From assembly GCA_000985875.1 (NCBI GenBank), contig CCRI01000016.1, positions 1 to 64,000 on the forward strand: a stretch of 64,000 bases of DNA, given 5' to 3'. Under the pieces are notes generated by a model. It had not been told where the DNA came from. It was given only the letters and a program-made list of their open reading frames with translations, and searched no databases. Source of the stretch: Neorhizobium galegae bv. officinalis. GTDB taxonomy: Bacteria > Pseudomonadota > Alphaproteobacteria > Rhizobiales > Rhizobiaceae. Below are positions 51,734-59,668 of the stretch, piece after piece. How positions within the stretch are numbered: the stretch's first letter is position 1; each line of letters starts with the position of its first letter. Position numbers and translations under genes: made by a program.

Positions 51734-53257
51734 TCATGCGGCGATACCGGCCATCATCAGACCCAGCGTCTGTTCGCCCGCCTCGCCCGACTTTTCGCCG
51801 ACGATCTTGCCGGCAAACATCACCAGGATGCGGTCGGAGAGCGAACGGATCTCGTCGAGCTCCACCGAGACCAGCAGTACCGCCTTGCCGGCATCGCGCA
51901 TCTCGATGATCCGCTTGTGGATGAATTCGATCGCACCAATATCGACGCCGCGGGTCGGCTGACCGATGATCAGCATTTTCGGATCGCGCTCGATTTCGCG
52001 CGCCACGACGATCTTCTGCTGGTTGCCGCCGGAGAAATTGGCGGTCCGCAGCCGCGGGTTCGGCGGCCGGATATCGTATTTCGCGATCTTTTCCTCGGCA
52101 TCCTTGCGCATCGCATCAAGGTCGAGGAAGGGGCCGCGGCCGTATCTGGGATCGCGGTGATAACCGAGGATCGAGTTTTCGTATTCCTCGAATTTCAGGA
52201 CCAGGCCCATGTGGTGGCGGTCTTCCGGGATATGCGCAAGACCGAGATCGCGCAGGCCCGCCGGATCGACACCGGCGACGGGTTTGCCATCGATGAAGAT
52301 CTCGCCGGACGACGGCTTGCGGATGCCGGCGATCGCTTCGAGAAGCTCCGACTGGCCGTTGCCGGCGACGCCGGCGATGCCGACGATCTCGCCGGCGCGC
52401 ACGTCGAAAGAGACGTCGTCGACCATGGTGACGCCTCGGCTGTCCTTGACGGTCAGGTTCCTGACCGACATCAGAACCGCTCCCGGATTGGCCGCCCCCT
52501 TTTCGACGTGCAGCAGGACGCGGCGGCCGACCATCAGCTCGGCGAGCTCTTCGACGGTCGTTTCGGCGGTCTTGCGGGTCGCGACCATTTCGCCGCGGCG
52601 CATGACGGACACCGTGTCGGTGATCGCCATGATCTCGCGCAGCTTGTGCGTGATGAGGATGATCGTCTTGCCCTGATCGCGCAGCACGCGCAGGACCTTG
52701 AAGAGGTGGTCGGCCTCCGGCGGGGTCAGCACCCCGGTCGGCTCATCGAGGATGAGGATATCGGCGCCGCGATAAAGCGCCTTCAAAATTTCGACGCGCT
52801 GCTGGCTGCCGACCGGCAGTTCCTCGATGATCCCATCCGGATCGACCTCGAGGCCGTAATCGTCCTCCAGCCGCTTCAGCTCCTTGCGGGCGCTCGCAAC
52901 GCCCTTGGCGAGAAGCTGGCCGCCTTCGGCGCCGAGCATGACGTTTTCGAGCACGGTGAAATTCTCGACCAGCATGAAGTGCTGATGCACCATGCCGATG
53001 CCAACGGCGATCGCTGCCTGGCTATCCCGGATGGTCACCGGCTTTCCCGAAATGCGGATCTCCCCATGATCGGCCTGGTAGAAGCCGTAGAGGATCGACA
53101 TCAGGGTCGATTTGCCGGCGCCGTTTTCCCCGATGATACCGTGGATCGAGCCTTTGGCGACCGTCAGATTGATATTCTTGTTCGCGTGTACCGTACCGAA
53201 TTTCTTGTCGATGCCGACAAGCTCGATCGCGGGCTCCTTCGGAGAATCGAGGCTCAA
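51734..53257 (-). CDS. Nucleoside ABC transporter ATP-binding protein, two-domain
   Basis: The 507-residue protein has two fused nucleotide-binding domains, like RbsA or YufO. The first has Walker A GENGAGKS at 43-50 and LDEPTGVLTP; the second has the less typical loop GVAGNGQSELL. Start: TTG at 53257 with GGGCGGA upstream; the frame extends nine codons further without a ribosome site. It follows the binding-protein gene by 75 bp, with a terminator in between. Confidence 0.92.
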   Translation of the reverse strand: MSLDSPKEPAIELVGIDKKFGTVHANKNINLTVAKGSIHGIIGENGAGKSTLMSILYGFYQADHGEIRISGKPVTIRDSQAAIAVGIGMVHQHFMLVENFTVLENVMLGAEGGQLLAKGVASARKELKRLEDDYGLEVDPDGIIEELPVGSQQRVEILKALYRGADILILDEPTGVLTPPEADHLFKVLRVLRDQGKTIILITHKLREIMAITDTVSVMRRGEMVATRKTAETTVEELAELMVGRRVLLHVEKGAANPGAVLMSVRNLTVKDSRGVTMVDDVSFDVRAGEIVGIAGVAGNGQSELLEAIAGIRKPSSGEIFIDGKPVAGVDPAGLRDLGLAHIPEDRHHMGLVLKFEEYENSILGYHRDPRYGRGPFLDLDAMRKDAEEKIAKYDIRPPNPRLRTANFSGGNQQKIVVAREIERDPKMLIIGQPTRGVDIGAIEFIHKRIIEMRDAGKAVLLVSVELDEIRSLSDRILVMFAGKIVGEKSGEAGEQTLGLMMAGIAA

Positions 53258-53282
53258 TGGTCCGCCCTTCCGCCTGATATGC

Positions 53283-53319
53283 AAAAAGGGCGCATGGCGA
53301 TCATCACCGCCCTGCGCCC
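53283..53319 (-). terminator. Intrinsic terminator or attenuator after the binding-protein gene
   Basis: On the minus strand GGGCGCA pairs with TGCGCCC, enclosing an inner GGCG/CGCC stem, and T5 follows. It lies between the binding-protein stop (53333) and the ATPase start (53257). It should allow partial read-through and so give more binding protein than membrane complex. Confidence 0.85.
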
Positions 53320-53332
53320 CTCAAAACCTGCC

Positions 53333-54325
53333 TTACTTGTTGCAGGCCTTATCCGACATGTAGTCGTGCACCTTGATGGTGCCGGCGATGATGTCGGCCT
53401 TGGCTTTTTCCACGGCGGTCTTCATTTCGGGCGTGATCAGCGCCTTGTTATTGTCGTCCAGCGCGTAGGCAACGCCGTCTTCCTTGACGCCGAGGGACAG
53501 GATGCCGGCCGTGAACTTGTCTTCCTTGGTGTCCTTGAAGGCATTGTAGACGGCGAGGTCGACGCGCTTGACCATCGAGGTCAGGACCGAACCCGGATGC
53601 AGGTGGTTCTGGTTGGAATCGACGCCAATCGACAGTTTCTTGTTGTCGGCGGCAGTCTGCAGCACGCCGAGGCCGGTCGCACCGGCAGCCGCGTAAACGA
53701 TGTCAGCACCCTGGTCGATCTGGTTCTTGGTCAGCTCGCCACCGCGGACGGGGTCGTTCCAGGCAGCACCGGTCGTGCCGGTCATGTTCTGGAAGACCTG
53801 CGCATCGGGCTTGGCCGCCTTGACGCCCTGAACGTAACCGCAGGCGAACTTGCGGATCAGCGGGATATCCATGCCGCCGACGAAACCGACCTTGCCGGTC
53901 TTCGACGCCATGCCGGCGAGAAGGCCGACGAGGTAGGAGCCTTCTTCTTCCTTATAGAGGACAGAGCGGACGTTCTTCAGCTTGACGACCGAATCAACGA
54001 TCACGAATTTGGTGTCCGGGAATTCAGCGGCGACCTTTTCCATGGCCGAGGTCCAGGCGAACGATACGGCGACCACGGGGTTGAAGCCGCGGCTTGCGAA
54101 GTTGCGGATAGCCTGCTCGCCCTGGGTGTCGCTGGTCGGTTCGAAATCCCGGAATTCGATGCCCGTTTCCTTCTTGAACCTTTCGGCGCCGACGGAAGCG
54201 GCTTCGTTGAAGGATTTGTCGAACTTGCCGCCCGTGCCATAGACCAGCGCCGGCTTGATATCCGCGGCAAGCGCGGTTGCCGACATGGCAGCCATGGCAA
54301 TGAGGCTCAAAAGGGTTTTCTTCAT
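53333..54325 (-). CDS. bmpA: BMP family nucleoside-binding protein
   Basis: The 330-residue periplasmic binding protein has a signal peptide cut after ALA at residue 20 and the BMP pattern KFDKSFNEAASVGAERF, then VGLLAGMASKTGKVGFVGGMD and DVNQN-like SIGVDSNQNHLHPG. It binds nucleosides for the ABC importer. It heads the salvage operon bmpA-ATPase-permeases-cdd-punA-deoC-deoA. The 252 bp upstream up to the next gene are AT-richer and likely hold its promoter. Confidence 0.94.
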   Translation of the reverse strand: MKKTLLSLIAMAAMSATALAADIKPALVYGTGGKFDKSFNEAASVGAERFKKETGIEFRDFEPTSDTQGEQAIRNFASRGFNPVVAVSFAWTSAMEKVAAEFPDTKFVIVDSVVKLKNVRSVLYKEEEGSYLVGLLAGMASKTGKVGFVGGMDIPLIRKFACGYVQGVKAAKPDAQVFQNMTGTTGAAWNDPVRGGELTKNQIDQGADIVYAAAGATGLGVLQTAADNKKLSIGVDSNQNHLHPGSVLTSMVKRVDLAVYNAFKDTKEDKFTAGILSLGVKEDGVAYALDDNNKALITPEMKTAVEKAKADIIAGTIKVHDYMSDKACNK

Positions 54326-54577
54326 CGTGCAGCCCTGTTTTTTAGCTGTTAGGTCCCCCCGCAATCCCGTTTTCCGGGCATGTCTGCGGCCACCGGCCCT
54401 TTTTCTTCAAGGGTCTGGCTTCGGTCACTCTTGCACGGGTTTCGGAAAAATTCACGAGATTTTTTTCAACTGGTAAAAAACAACAAACCTGCTGAAAACT
54501 TCGACAATGCTGTGGAAAAACTGCACAAACATGCGGCTTTAAGCCGGCCCTCGGAAGAGCTGGCAGGACCAGCCGCT

Positions 54578-54904
54578 TCAGGCGGAAAACCGTCCCGCAA
54601 AATGCGGCCTGCTGTATCCGGCCATCCAGAAGATCAGGGCGATTGCCAGAAACACCACGAATGCCGGCTGCGCCAGCAGCGGTGTCACGAAGGGCCGCCA
54701 GATATCCTGGCTGACATATGTGCTCACGACGAATTCCGCGAGCGTCAGGCTTTCCGGATCGAGATTGAGCCAGGCGTTGCCAAGACTGGTCAGCACCACC
54801 GACGAGGATGACACCGACTGGATCGAATCCAGGGTGCCGGCAATGATCGCGGCAACCAGCGCAAGCCCGCTGAGCAGATGGAAAACGAATCGTATGACTG
54901 CCAT
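54578..54904 (-). CDS. Small two-helix membrane protein
   Basis: The 108-residue protein has two hydrophobic segments, at about residues 4-24 and 78-96, with a polar middle. The last residues are basic and Ala-rich. Rhizobial proteins of this shape are sometimes labelled PetM-like, a doubtful name. It has no close partner gene, being 250 bp from bmpA and 220 bp from the tRNA. Function unknown. Confidence 0.7.
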   Translation of the reverse strand: MAVIRFVFHLLSGLALVAAIIAGTLDSIQSVSSSSVVLTSLGNAWLNLDPESLTLAEFVVSTYVSQDIWRPFVTPLLAQPAFVVFLAIALIFWMAGYSRPHFAGRFSA

Positions 54905-55051
54905 TTCCGAACAAGCCCGCGTCGTAGATCAAGACCGCGCCGCCTGCAGCACGACAGCGTTTATGGCAGAAGAAATAGTCCGCACGCCGATGCTTGGCAA
55001 CGCGCCCGGGCGGGTTTTCCCGCCCACTGTCAAAAAACGTTCAGATTCGGG

Positions 55052-55079
55052 TTGATCCCGGGGAATTGATCGGTATATA
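55052..55079 (+). promoter_or_regulatory. Putative tRNA-Ser promoter
   Basis: TTGATC (55052-55057) and TATATA (55074-55079) are spaced by 16 bases, about 48 bp upstream of the tRNA. This is the only promoter-like pair in the gap. Confidence 0.5.
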
Positions 55080-55127
55080 TCGCGGCCGTTCCAACGTTTT
55101 GCTTCTCAGACGACGCAAAGCAACCAA

Positions 55128-55217
55128 GGACAGGTGGCCGAGTGGTTTAAGGCGCACGCCTGGAACGCGTGTGTGCGTGAAAGCGTACCGTGGGTTCGAA
55201 TCCCACCTTGTCCGCCA
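55128..55217 (+). tRNA. tRNA-Ser (anticodon GGA)
   Basis: A 90-nt gene including CCA. The acceptor stem GGACAGG pairs with CTTGTCC (one G-U pair), the anticodon loop CTGGAAC has GGA at 55162-55164, a long class II variable arm follows, and the T-loop is TTCGAAT. It reads the Ser codons UCC and UCU. CCA is encoded. Confidence 0.96.
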
Positions 55218-55682
55218 TTGGCTTTTAAATAGATTTTTCGCTGCGTATTTGCTGGCCGAGGCTAGTCCCCTCGATTGTTCACATCCTGCCCGAATGGCGT
55301 TCGGGCCGAACAGCGCCCCCGTTCCTCGGAACCGTCGAACCATCATCCAAGGAGTTTTCGGGTCGGCCGGCATCGGTTGTATGTCTGCAGCCGTATCGCC
55401 GTCCGAGGATGGAAGACAAAAGCGCTAGAATGCGTATCGCGCGATGCTGGCGAACCAAGCCATGTCAGGCCCTTCAACGGGATACGCCGCCCCGCCAACC
55501 CGAACGCCGGGTTGAAGTCGCTTCTTGTCATTTGCCAATTTTCAATAATAGGTTGAGTTAGAAATTTGTTATGCAAAAATTTTACTCTTTCTGGTTACTT
55601 TCTTTTCAGACGACAACCGGATGGCTCCAACGCAAGCTGGCCGGTCTTCGAGCGCTAAATTCACCTTCTGGATAGTTCAGCC
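55218..55682. other. Gap downstream of tRNA-Ser
   Basis: 465 bp without a supportable gene. It holds two hairpins, GCCCGAA/TTCGGGC at 55288-55306 and CAACCCG/CGGGTTG at 55496-55514, and a distinctly AT-rich stretch at about 55520-55620 that probably carries the peroxidase promoter. I saw no direct repeat of the tRNA end, integrase or transposase. Confidence 0.6.
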
Positions 55683-56672
55683 ATGCGCCTTTCGGTTCTC
55701 TGCATCGCCCTCTTTTCAGCCGTGTCGTTCCAGGGCGCGACAGCTGGCAATCTTGCCGATTTCAAACGGCCTCTCGCGATTCCCTTCGACAAGGTGACGC
55801 CCTATTCGCTGCAGTTGGCGACGCTTGGAAAGATGTTGTTTTTCGACCCGCGGCTATCGGGCGCGAAAAACATGAACTGCGCCAGCTGTCACAATCCCTC
55901 CTTCGGGTTCGAAGTACCGGTCAAGACGCCGGTGGGGGCAGCCAACACACATCTGTCCCGGCAGGCCCCGACAATCCTGAACGTTGCGTGGACCACCTCC
56001 CTGTTCTGGGACGGTCGTTCGCCGACGCTCGAGGCACAAGCCGCAGGACCAATCACGGCACCCGCGGAGATGAATGGCAAGCTTGACCAGATTGTCGCCG
56101 ACCTGCGAGCCATTTCCGACTACGACAGCTGGTTCAAGCAGATATTCCCGGACAAGGGCGCGACCCAGGAGACGCTGCTGGCGGCGATCGCGACCTATGA
56201 ACGCACCGTTGTTTCCGCATGGTCGCCGTTCGACCGCTGGGTGGACGGCGACCAGGCAGCGGTCTCGGACAGTGCCAAGCGAGGGTTTGAACTGTTTACC
56301 GGCAAAGCAAATTGCTCCGTCTGTCACACGGGCTGGAACTTCACCGACCACAAGTTTCACAATACCGGGCTGCCCACAGGCGACATAGGGCGGGCCAAGG
56401 TGGAGCCGAACAATCCCAAAGCCCTGTATGCTTTCAAGACGCCGAGCCTTCGCAACACTCTCTATCGAGGCCCGTATATGCATAACGGCAGCCTGGCGAC
56501 CATGGAGGACGTGATTGCTCACTACGAAAGCGGCGGTGTCGAAAGCCCGTCCCGCTCGGATCACATATCCCCATTTTTCGTGACCGACCGCGAGCGGGAA
56601 GACCTGATCGCTTTCCTGAAGACCCTCACTCCCGAGCAGCAGGATTTGCTCCTGCCGACCTTACCAAACTGA
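55683..56672 (+). CDS. Di-haem cytochrome c peroxidase family protein
   Basis: The 329-residue protein has a signal peptide (about residues 1-21) and two haem c sites, CASCH at 66-70 and CSVCH at 211-215. Between them lie FWDGRSPTLEAQA and later TPSLRNTLYRGPYMHNGSLAT, typical of the CcpA/MauG family. It would reduce H2O2 with electrons from a c-type cytochrome in the periplasm. The next gene, a chemoreceptor, begins 10 bp after its stop, so the two are in one operon. Confidence 0.92.
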   Translation: MRLSVLCIALFSAVSFQGATAGNLADFKRPLAIPFDKVTPYSLQLATLGKMLFFDPRLSGAKNMNCASCHNPSFGFEVPVKTPVGAANTHLSRQAPTILNVAWTTSLFWDGRSPTLEAQAAGPITAPAEMNGKLDQIVADLRAISDYDSWFKQIFPDKGATQETLLAAIATYERTVVSAWSPFDRWVDGDQAAVSDSAKRGFELFTGKANCSVCHTGWNFTDHKFHNTGLPTGDIGRAKVEPNNPKALYAFKTPSLRNTLYRGPYMHNGSLATMEDVIAHYESGGVESPSRSDHISPFFVTDREREDLIAFLKTLTPEQQDLLLPTLPN

Positions 56673-56682
56673 GTAGCACGCC

Positions 56683-58590
56683 ATGGCACTTTCAGTCCGA
56701 TTCCAAATCCTTCTTCCCCTCATTCTCTCCATTCTCGCGGGTCTGGGAGCTGCCGCTCTCGTCGGATCGCAGGCGATCGACGGCCAGGCGCATGTGGAAC
56801 GCGTCGTGCAAGACGCGATTGCCGCCAAGACGCTGGCTGCAAGGACAGGAGCACAGTTCGAGAATGTGTCAGGCGTGGTCACAAATCTCCTGGCGATGAC
56901 GACGTTCGTTTCGGTCGAAGAGGTCAAAAAGCGGTTTGACACGACGAATGGGGCTTTGGAGACGACGCTTGCCGAGTTCAGCCGCAACTCGCTGTCGCCT
57001 GCCGTTTCCGACCACGTCAAAAATCTCACCGATTTGCATGCTGCATGGCGAAGCAATGTGCGTATCATGCTCGGACTCGATCCGGCGAACGCCATTCCGA
57101 CGACCGAGCAGCTTACCCGCTCGCGCACGGCCATATTGGCAAAGATCCTCGACATCAACACGGTCGTGGACAAGGCAGCATCCGACAGGGTCGCGTCAGC
57201 CGGCGACACGCTTGAGACCGAGATACGCAACGAACTGACGACCGCCGCCGCACTCGCGGTCGTGGGTGTCGTCATTCTGCTGTTCGTCGCCCAGCGGATT
57301 GCCGGTCCGATCGTGCGGATCACCGCGTCCATGAAGCTGCTTGCGGGCGGCGACATCGAGGTCGTCGTGCCGAAGCGTCGGGGCGCCAAGGAAATTCGCG
57401 CCATGATCGATGCCCTGGCCGTGTTCCGCGAAAATGCCCGGATGCGTGATACGCTGGAGAAGGAAGCGCAATCCCAGACCGCCAGCCTCGCCAATGTCTC
57501 GGCGGAAGCGCGGCTGCTGCAGAGCCAGGTGCGCGGCGTCGTCAACAAGGCGACCGAGGGCGATTTCTCCGGCCGCGTCAACGGTCCATTCGACCGTCCC
57601 GAACATCACGAACTGGCTCAAAGCCTCAATACGCTGATATCGAGCTTCGAAGGCGGGCTCAACGAAACCAGCCGCGTTCTGGATGCACTTGCCAATGCCG
57701 ACCTGACGATCCGGTTCGAAGGTGTCCACAAGGGTGCATTTGCCGAGCTGCAGAACAATGCCAACGCGGTGACGAGCCGCCTCTCGGCGGTCGTGTCACG
57801 ACTGGCCGATGCTTGCGCCTCCGTCTCGGCATCCAGTGACGAGATTCTGCGTGGGACCACTGAATTGAACGGGCGGTCTACGCGCCAGTCTTCGATGCTT
57901 CAGACAACGGCTGTGACAACAAACGCCGTTGCCGAAACCGTCGGTCAGAACTCCAAGCGGGCGGGTGAAGCCACCAGCGTGATCTCGGATACCAGCCACA
58001 TGGCTGAAAACGGCAGCCAGGTCATGAACGGCGCGGAAAGCGCCATGGCGCAGATCACCGTCTCCTCCGGCAAGATTTCCGAAATCATCGGAGTCATCGA
58101 GGATGTGGCATTCCAAACAAACCTGCTGGCGCTCAACGCCGGGGTCGAAGCTGCGCGCGCAGGCGAAAGCGGCAGAGGGTTCGCGGTCGTCGCAACCGAG
58201 GTGCGCTCTCTCGCCCAGTCGACGGCCAATGCTTCCCACGAAGTCAAAGCGCTCATTCAGAAAAGCCAGGCGGAGGTGAAGGCCGGCGCAGAACTGGTCC
58301 GCCAGGCCAGTGAGCAATTTTCCCAGATCGTCTCGTCCATCGCGTTCGTCTCTTCGCTTTCCAGCCAGATAACCAGCGAGAGCAACAATCAAAGTGCCAA
58401 CCTTCGGCAATTGTCGAGCGCGATGAAAGACCTCGATGAGCTCAACGCCCACAGCAACCGGCTCGTTGGCGATCTTTCAGCCTCCACCGAGCGGACAAGC
58501 CGGGAAATGGAGGCACTGGCCGAGATCGTCAATCTGTTCCGCATCGACAATCGCGGACAATCGCGCACGAGATCGGGCCGGGCTGCCTGA
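56683..58590 (+). CDS. Methyl-accepting chemotaxis protein
   Basis: The 635-residue receptor has membrane segments at about residues 10-30 and 187-206 around a helical periplasmic domain, then a HAMP domain, a second HAMP-like segment near 310-360, and the signalling hairpin with EDVAFQTNLLALNAGVEAA. It lacks a C-terminal CheR-tethering pentapeptide. It signals to CheA. Position 10 bp after a peroxidase gene suggests that it senses peroxide, oxygen or redox state; this is inference. Confidence 0.93.
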   Translation: MALSVRFQILLPLILSILAGLGAAALVGSQAIDGQAHVERVVQDAIAAKTLAARTGAQFENVSGVVTNLLAMTTFVSVEEVKKRFDTTNGALETTLAEFSRNSLSPAVSDHVKNLTDLHAAWRSNVRIMLGLDPANAIPTTEQLTRSRTAILAKILDINTVVDKAASDRVASAGDTLETEIRNELTTAAALAVVGVVILLFVAQRIAGPIVRITASMKLLAGGDIEVVVPKRRGAKEIRAMIDALAVFRENARMRDTLEKEAQSQTASLANVSAEARLLQSQVRGVVNKATEGDFSGRVNGPFDRPEHHELAQSLNTLISSFEGGLNETSRVLDALANADLTIRFEGVHKGAFAELQNNANAVTSRLSAVVSRLADACASVSASSDEILRGTTELNGRSTRQSSMLQTTAVTTNAVAETVGQNSKRAGEATSVISDTSHMAENGSQVMNGAESAMAQITVSSGKISEIIGVIEDVAFQTNLLALNAGVEAARAGESGRGFAVVATEVRSLAQSTANASHEVKALIQKSQAEVKAGAELVRQASEQFSQIVSSIAFVSSLSSQITSESNNQSANLRQLSSAMKDLDELNAHSNRLVGDLSASTERTSREMEALAEIVNLFRIDNRGQSRTRSGRAA

Positions 58591-58766
58591 GACGGGCAAC
58601 GCCACAGGGCGTGGCGCTGCCGATATGGGCGGAGCTTTCACCAGAGAGCTCTGCCGCGGCCGCCAACTCTCGCGGAACATGAACGCAGCCCTCAGCCTTC
58701 GTTCATTTTCCGCGGCCTACCTTCACGGAAACCGCCAATCCAGCGGCCAACCTGAAGGAGGAGAAA

Positions 58767-59036
58767 ATGAAAAAATTCATTGCCGCCTGCATCATCGGGC
58801 TTGGATGTCTCACCACGACCGCGGCCCCGACCCTCGCCGACAGTTTCAGCATAACGATTGGCGATCGAGGATATCGGCCGGCCGGACACCATTATCGGCC
58901 GGGGTACCATCGCTACCATCGCCCCTACTACCGGCAATATTCCAGGCACCATTACCGACCGCACTGCAGGGTCAGGAGCGTCGAGTACCGCCATCACGGG
59001 CGATGGGTCACCAAGACGACACGTATCTGCAGATAA
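58767..59036 (+). CDS. Secreted His/Tyr/Arg-rich small protein
   Basis: The 89-residue protein has a signal peptide cut near residue 24 (TLA). The mature part has repeated short units with His, Tyr, Arg and Pro (HHYRPGYHRYHRPYYR) and two Cys. GGAGGAG precedes the ATG. It is basic and could bind metal or polyanions such as lipopolysaccharide. I know similar rhizobial proteins only as hypothetical. It lies 176 bp downstream of the chemoreceptor. Confidence 0.72.
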   Translation: MKKFIAACIIGLGCLTTTAAPTLADSFSITIGDRGYRPAGHHYRPGYHRYHRPYYRQYSRHHYRPHCRVRSVEYRHHGRWVTKTTRICR

Positions 59037-59102
59037 AATCAATCCCGACCCGTTAGCCCGACATGGCTTGCGGGTCGCTCAGTTCGCGGCGCGCGCGTTG
59101 CG

Positions 59103-59432
59103 TTATTGGGAGATCGAAAAGCTGACCTGCTGCCAGCGGCGCAGCTGCGGATCGAAAGCGACCACGAGTTCGAAATCCCTGCGATCCAGGCCCTTGTCGG
59201 TGTTGATGTCGGCATAGCCGCCCATGGAGAACCGACAATCGGCGATCCAGCGGAAATCGCCCCAGGCGACATCGACGATATCGGGGCGCTGTTCGATGAG
59301 CTGGCGGGACTTCTCAAACGCGAGGTTTCCCGGGCACGTCTCGTCTTCGGCCGGCTCGCCCACGGCCATGAGAAACGCGAGGCCGGCGATCGGTACCACG
59401 AAGGCGACGCTCTTTGCGATATTCGCTCGCAT
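59103..59432 (-). CDS. Small membrane-anchored or secreted hypothetical protein
   Basis: The 109-residue protein has an N-terminal hydrophobic segment (SVAFVVPIAGLAFLMAVG, about residues 8-25) that may be a signal or anchor, and a soluble domain of about 80 residues with two Cys (ETC, ADC) that may pair. GGGAGA lies six bases before the ATG at 59432. The frame extends far upstream into unrelated sequence, so the later start is preferred. No known family. Confidence 0.65.
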   Translation of the reverse strand: MRANIAKSVAFVVPIAGLAFLMAVGEPAEDETCPGNLAFEKSRQLIEQRPDIVDVAWGDFRWIADCRFSMGGYADINTDKGLDRRDFELVVAFDPQLRRWQQVSFSISQ

Positions 59433-59668
59433 CACGGCTCTCCCAAACTTCGAACCCGAAGCAGCCGAACTCAGTAGTAAGGCCAGTCCTTCCAAAGGAG
59501 GCCCGATCATGGAGAAATGATAGCACCATTCCGCCTGGCCCGCCAAGCTTGCGGAAGGAGCGTACCTCCCCCAATCACCACCGATTTGGGGTCTTGCCAG
59601 TTTCGGCTTTATTTTCATAGGAAATGAACTAGGACGATCAGGGCTGGAATCTCCTTGGTGGGTAGCGC

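Noticed and set aside
51620..54352. A 910-codon open frame on the plus strand
   Set aside because: It covers the nucleoside ATPase and binding-protein genes in reverse, both of which are certain.
54326..54577. A purine riboswitch upstream of the nucleoside transporter
   Set aside because: I could not find the three-way junction or the conserved loop bases; the gap is only AT-rich with short hairpins.
55520..55682. An FNR/FixK box upstream of the peroxidase gene
   Set aside because: No TTGAT-N4-ATCAA pattern, even with one mismatch, could be seen.
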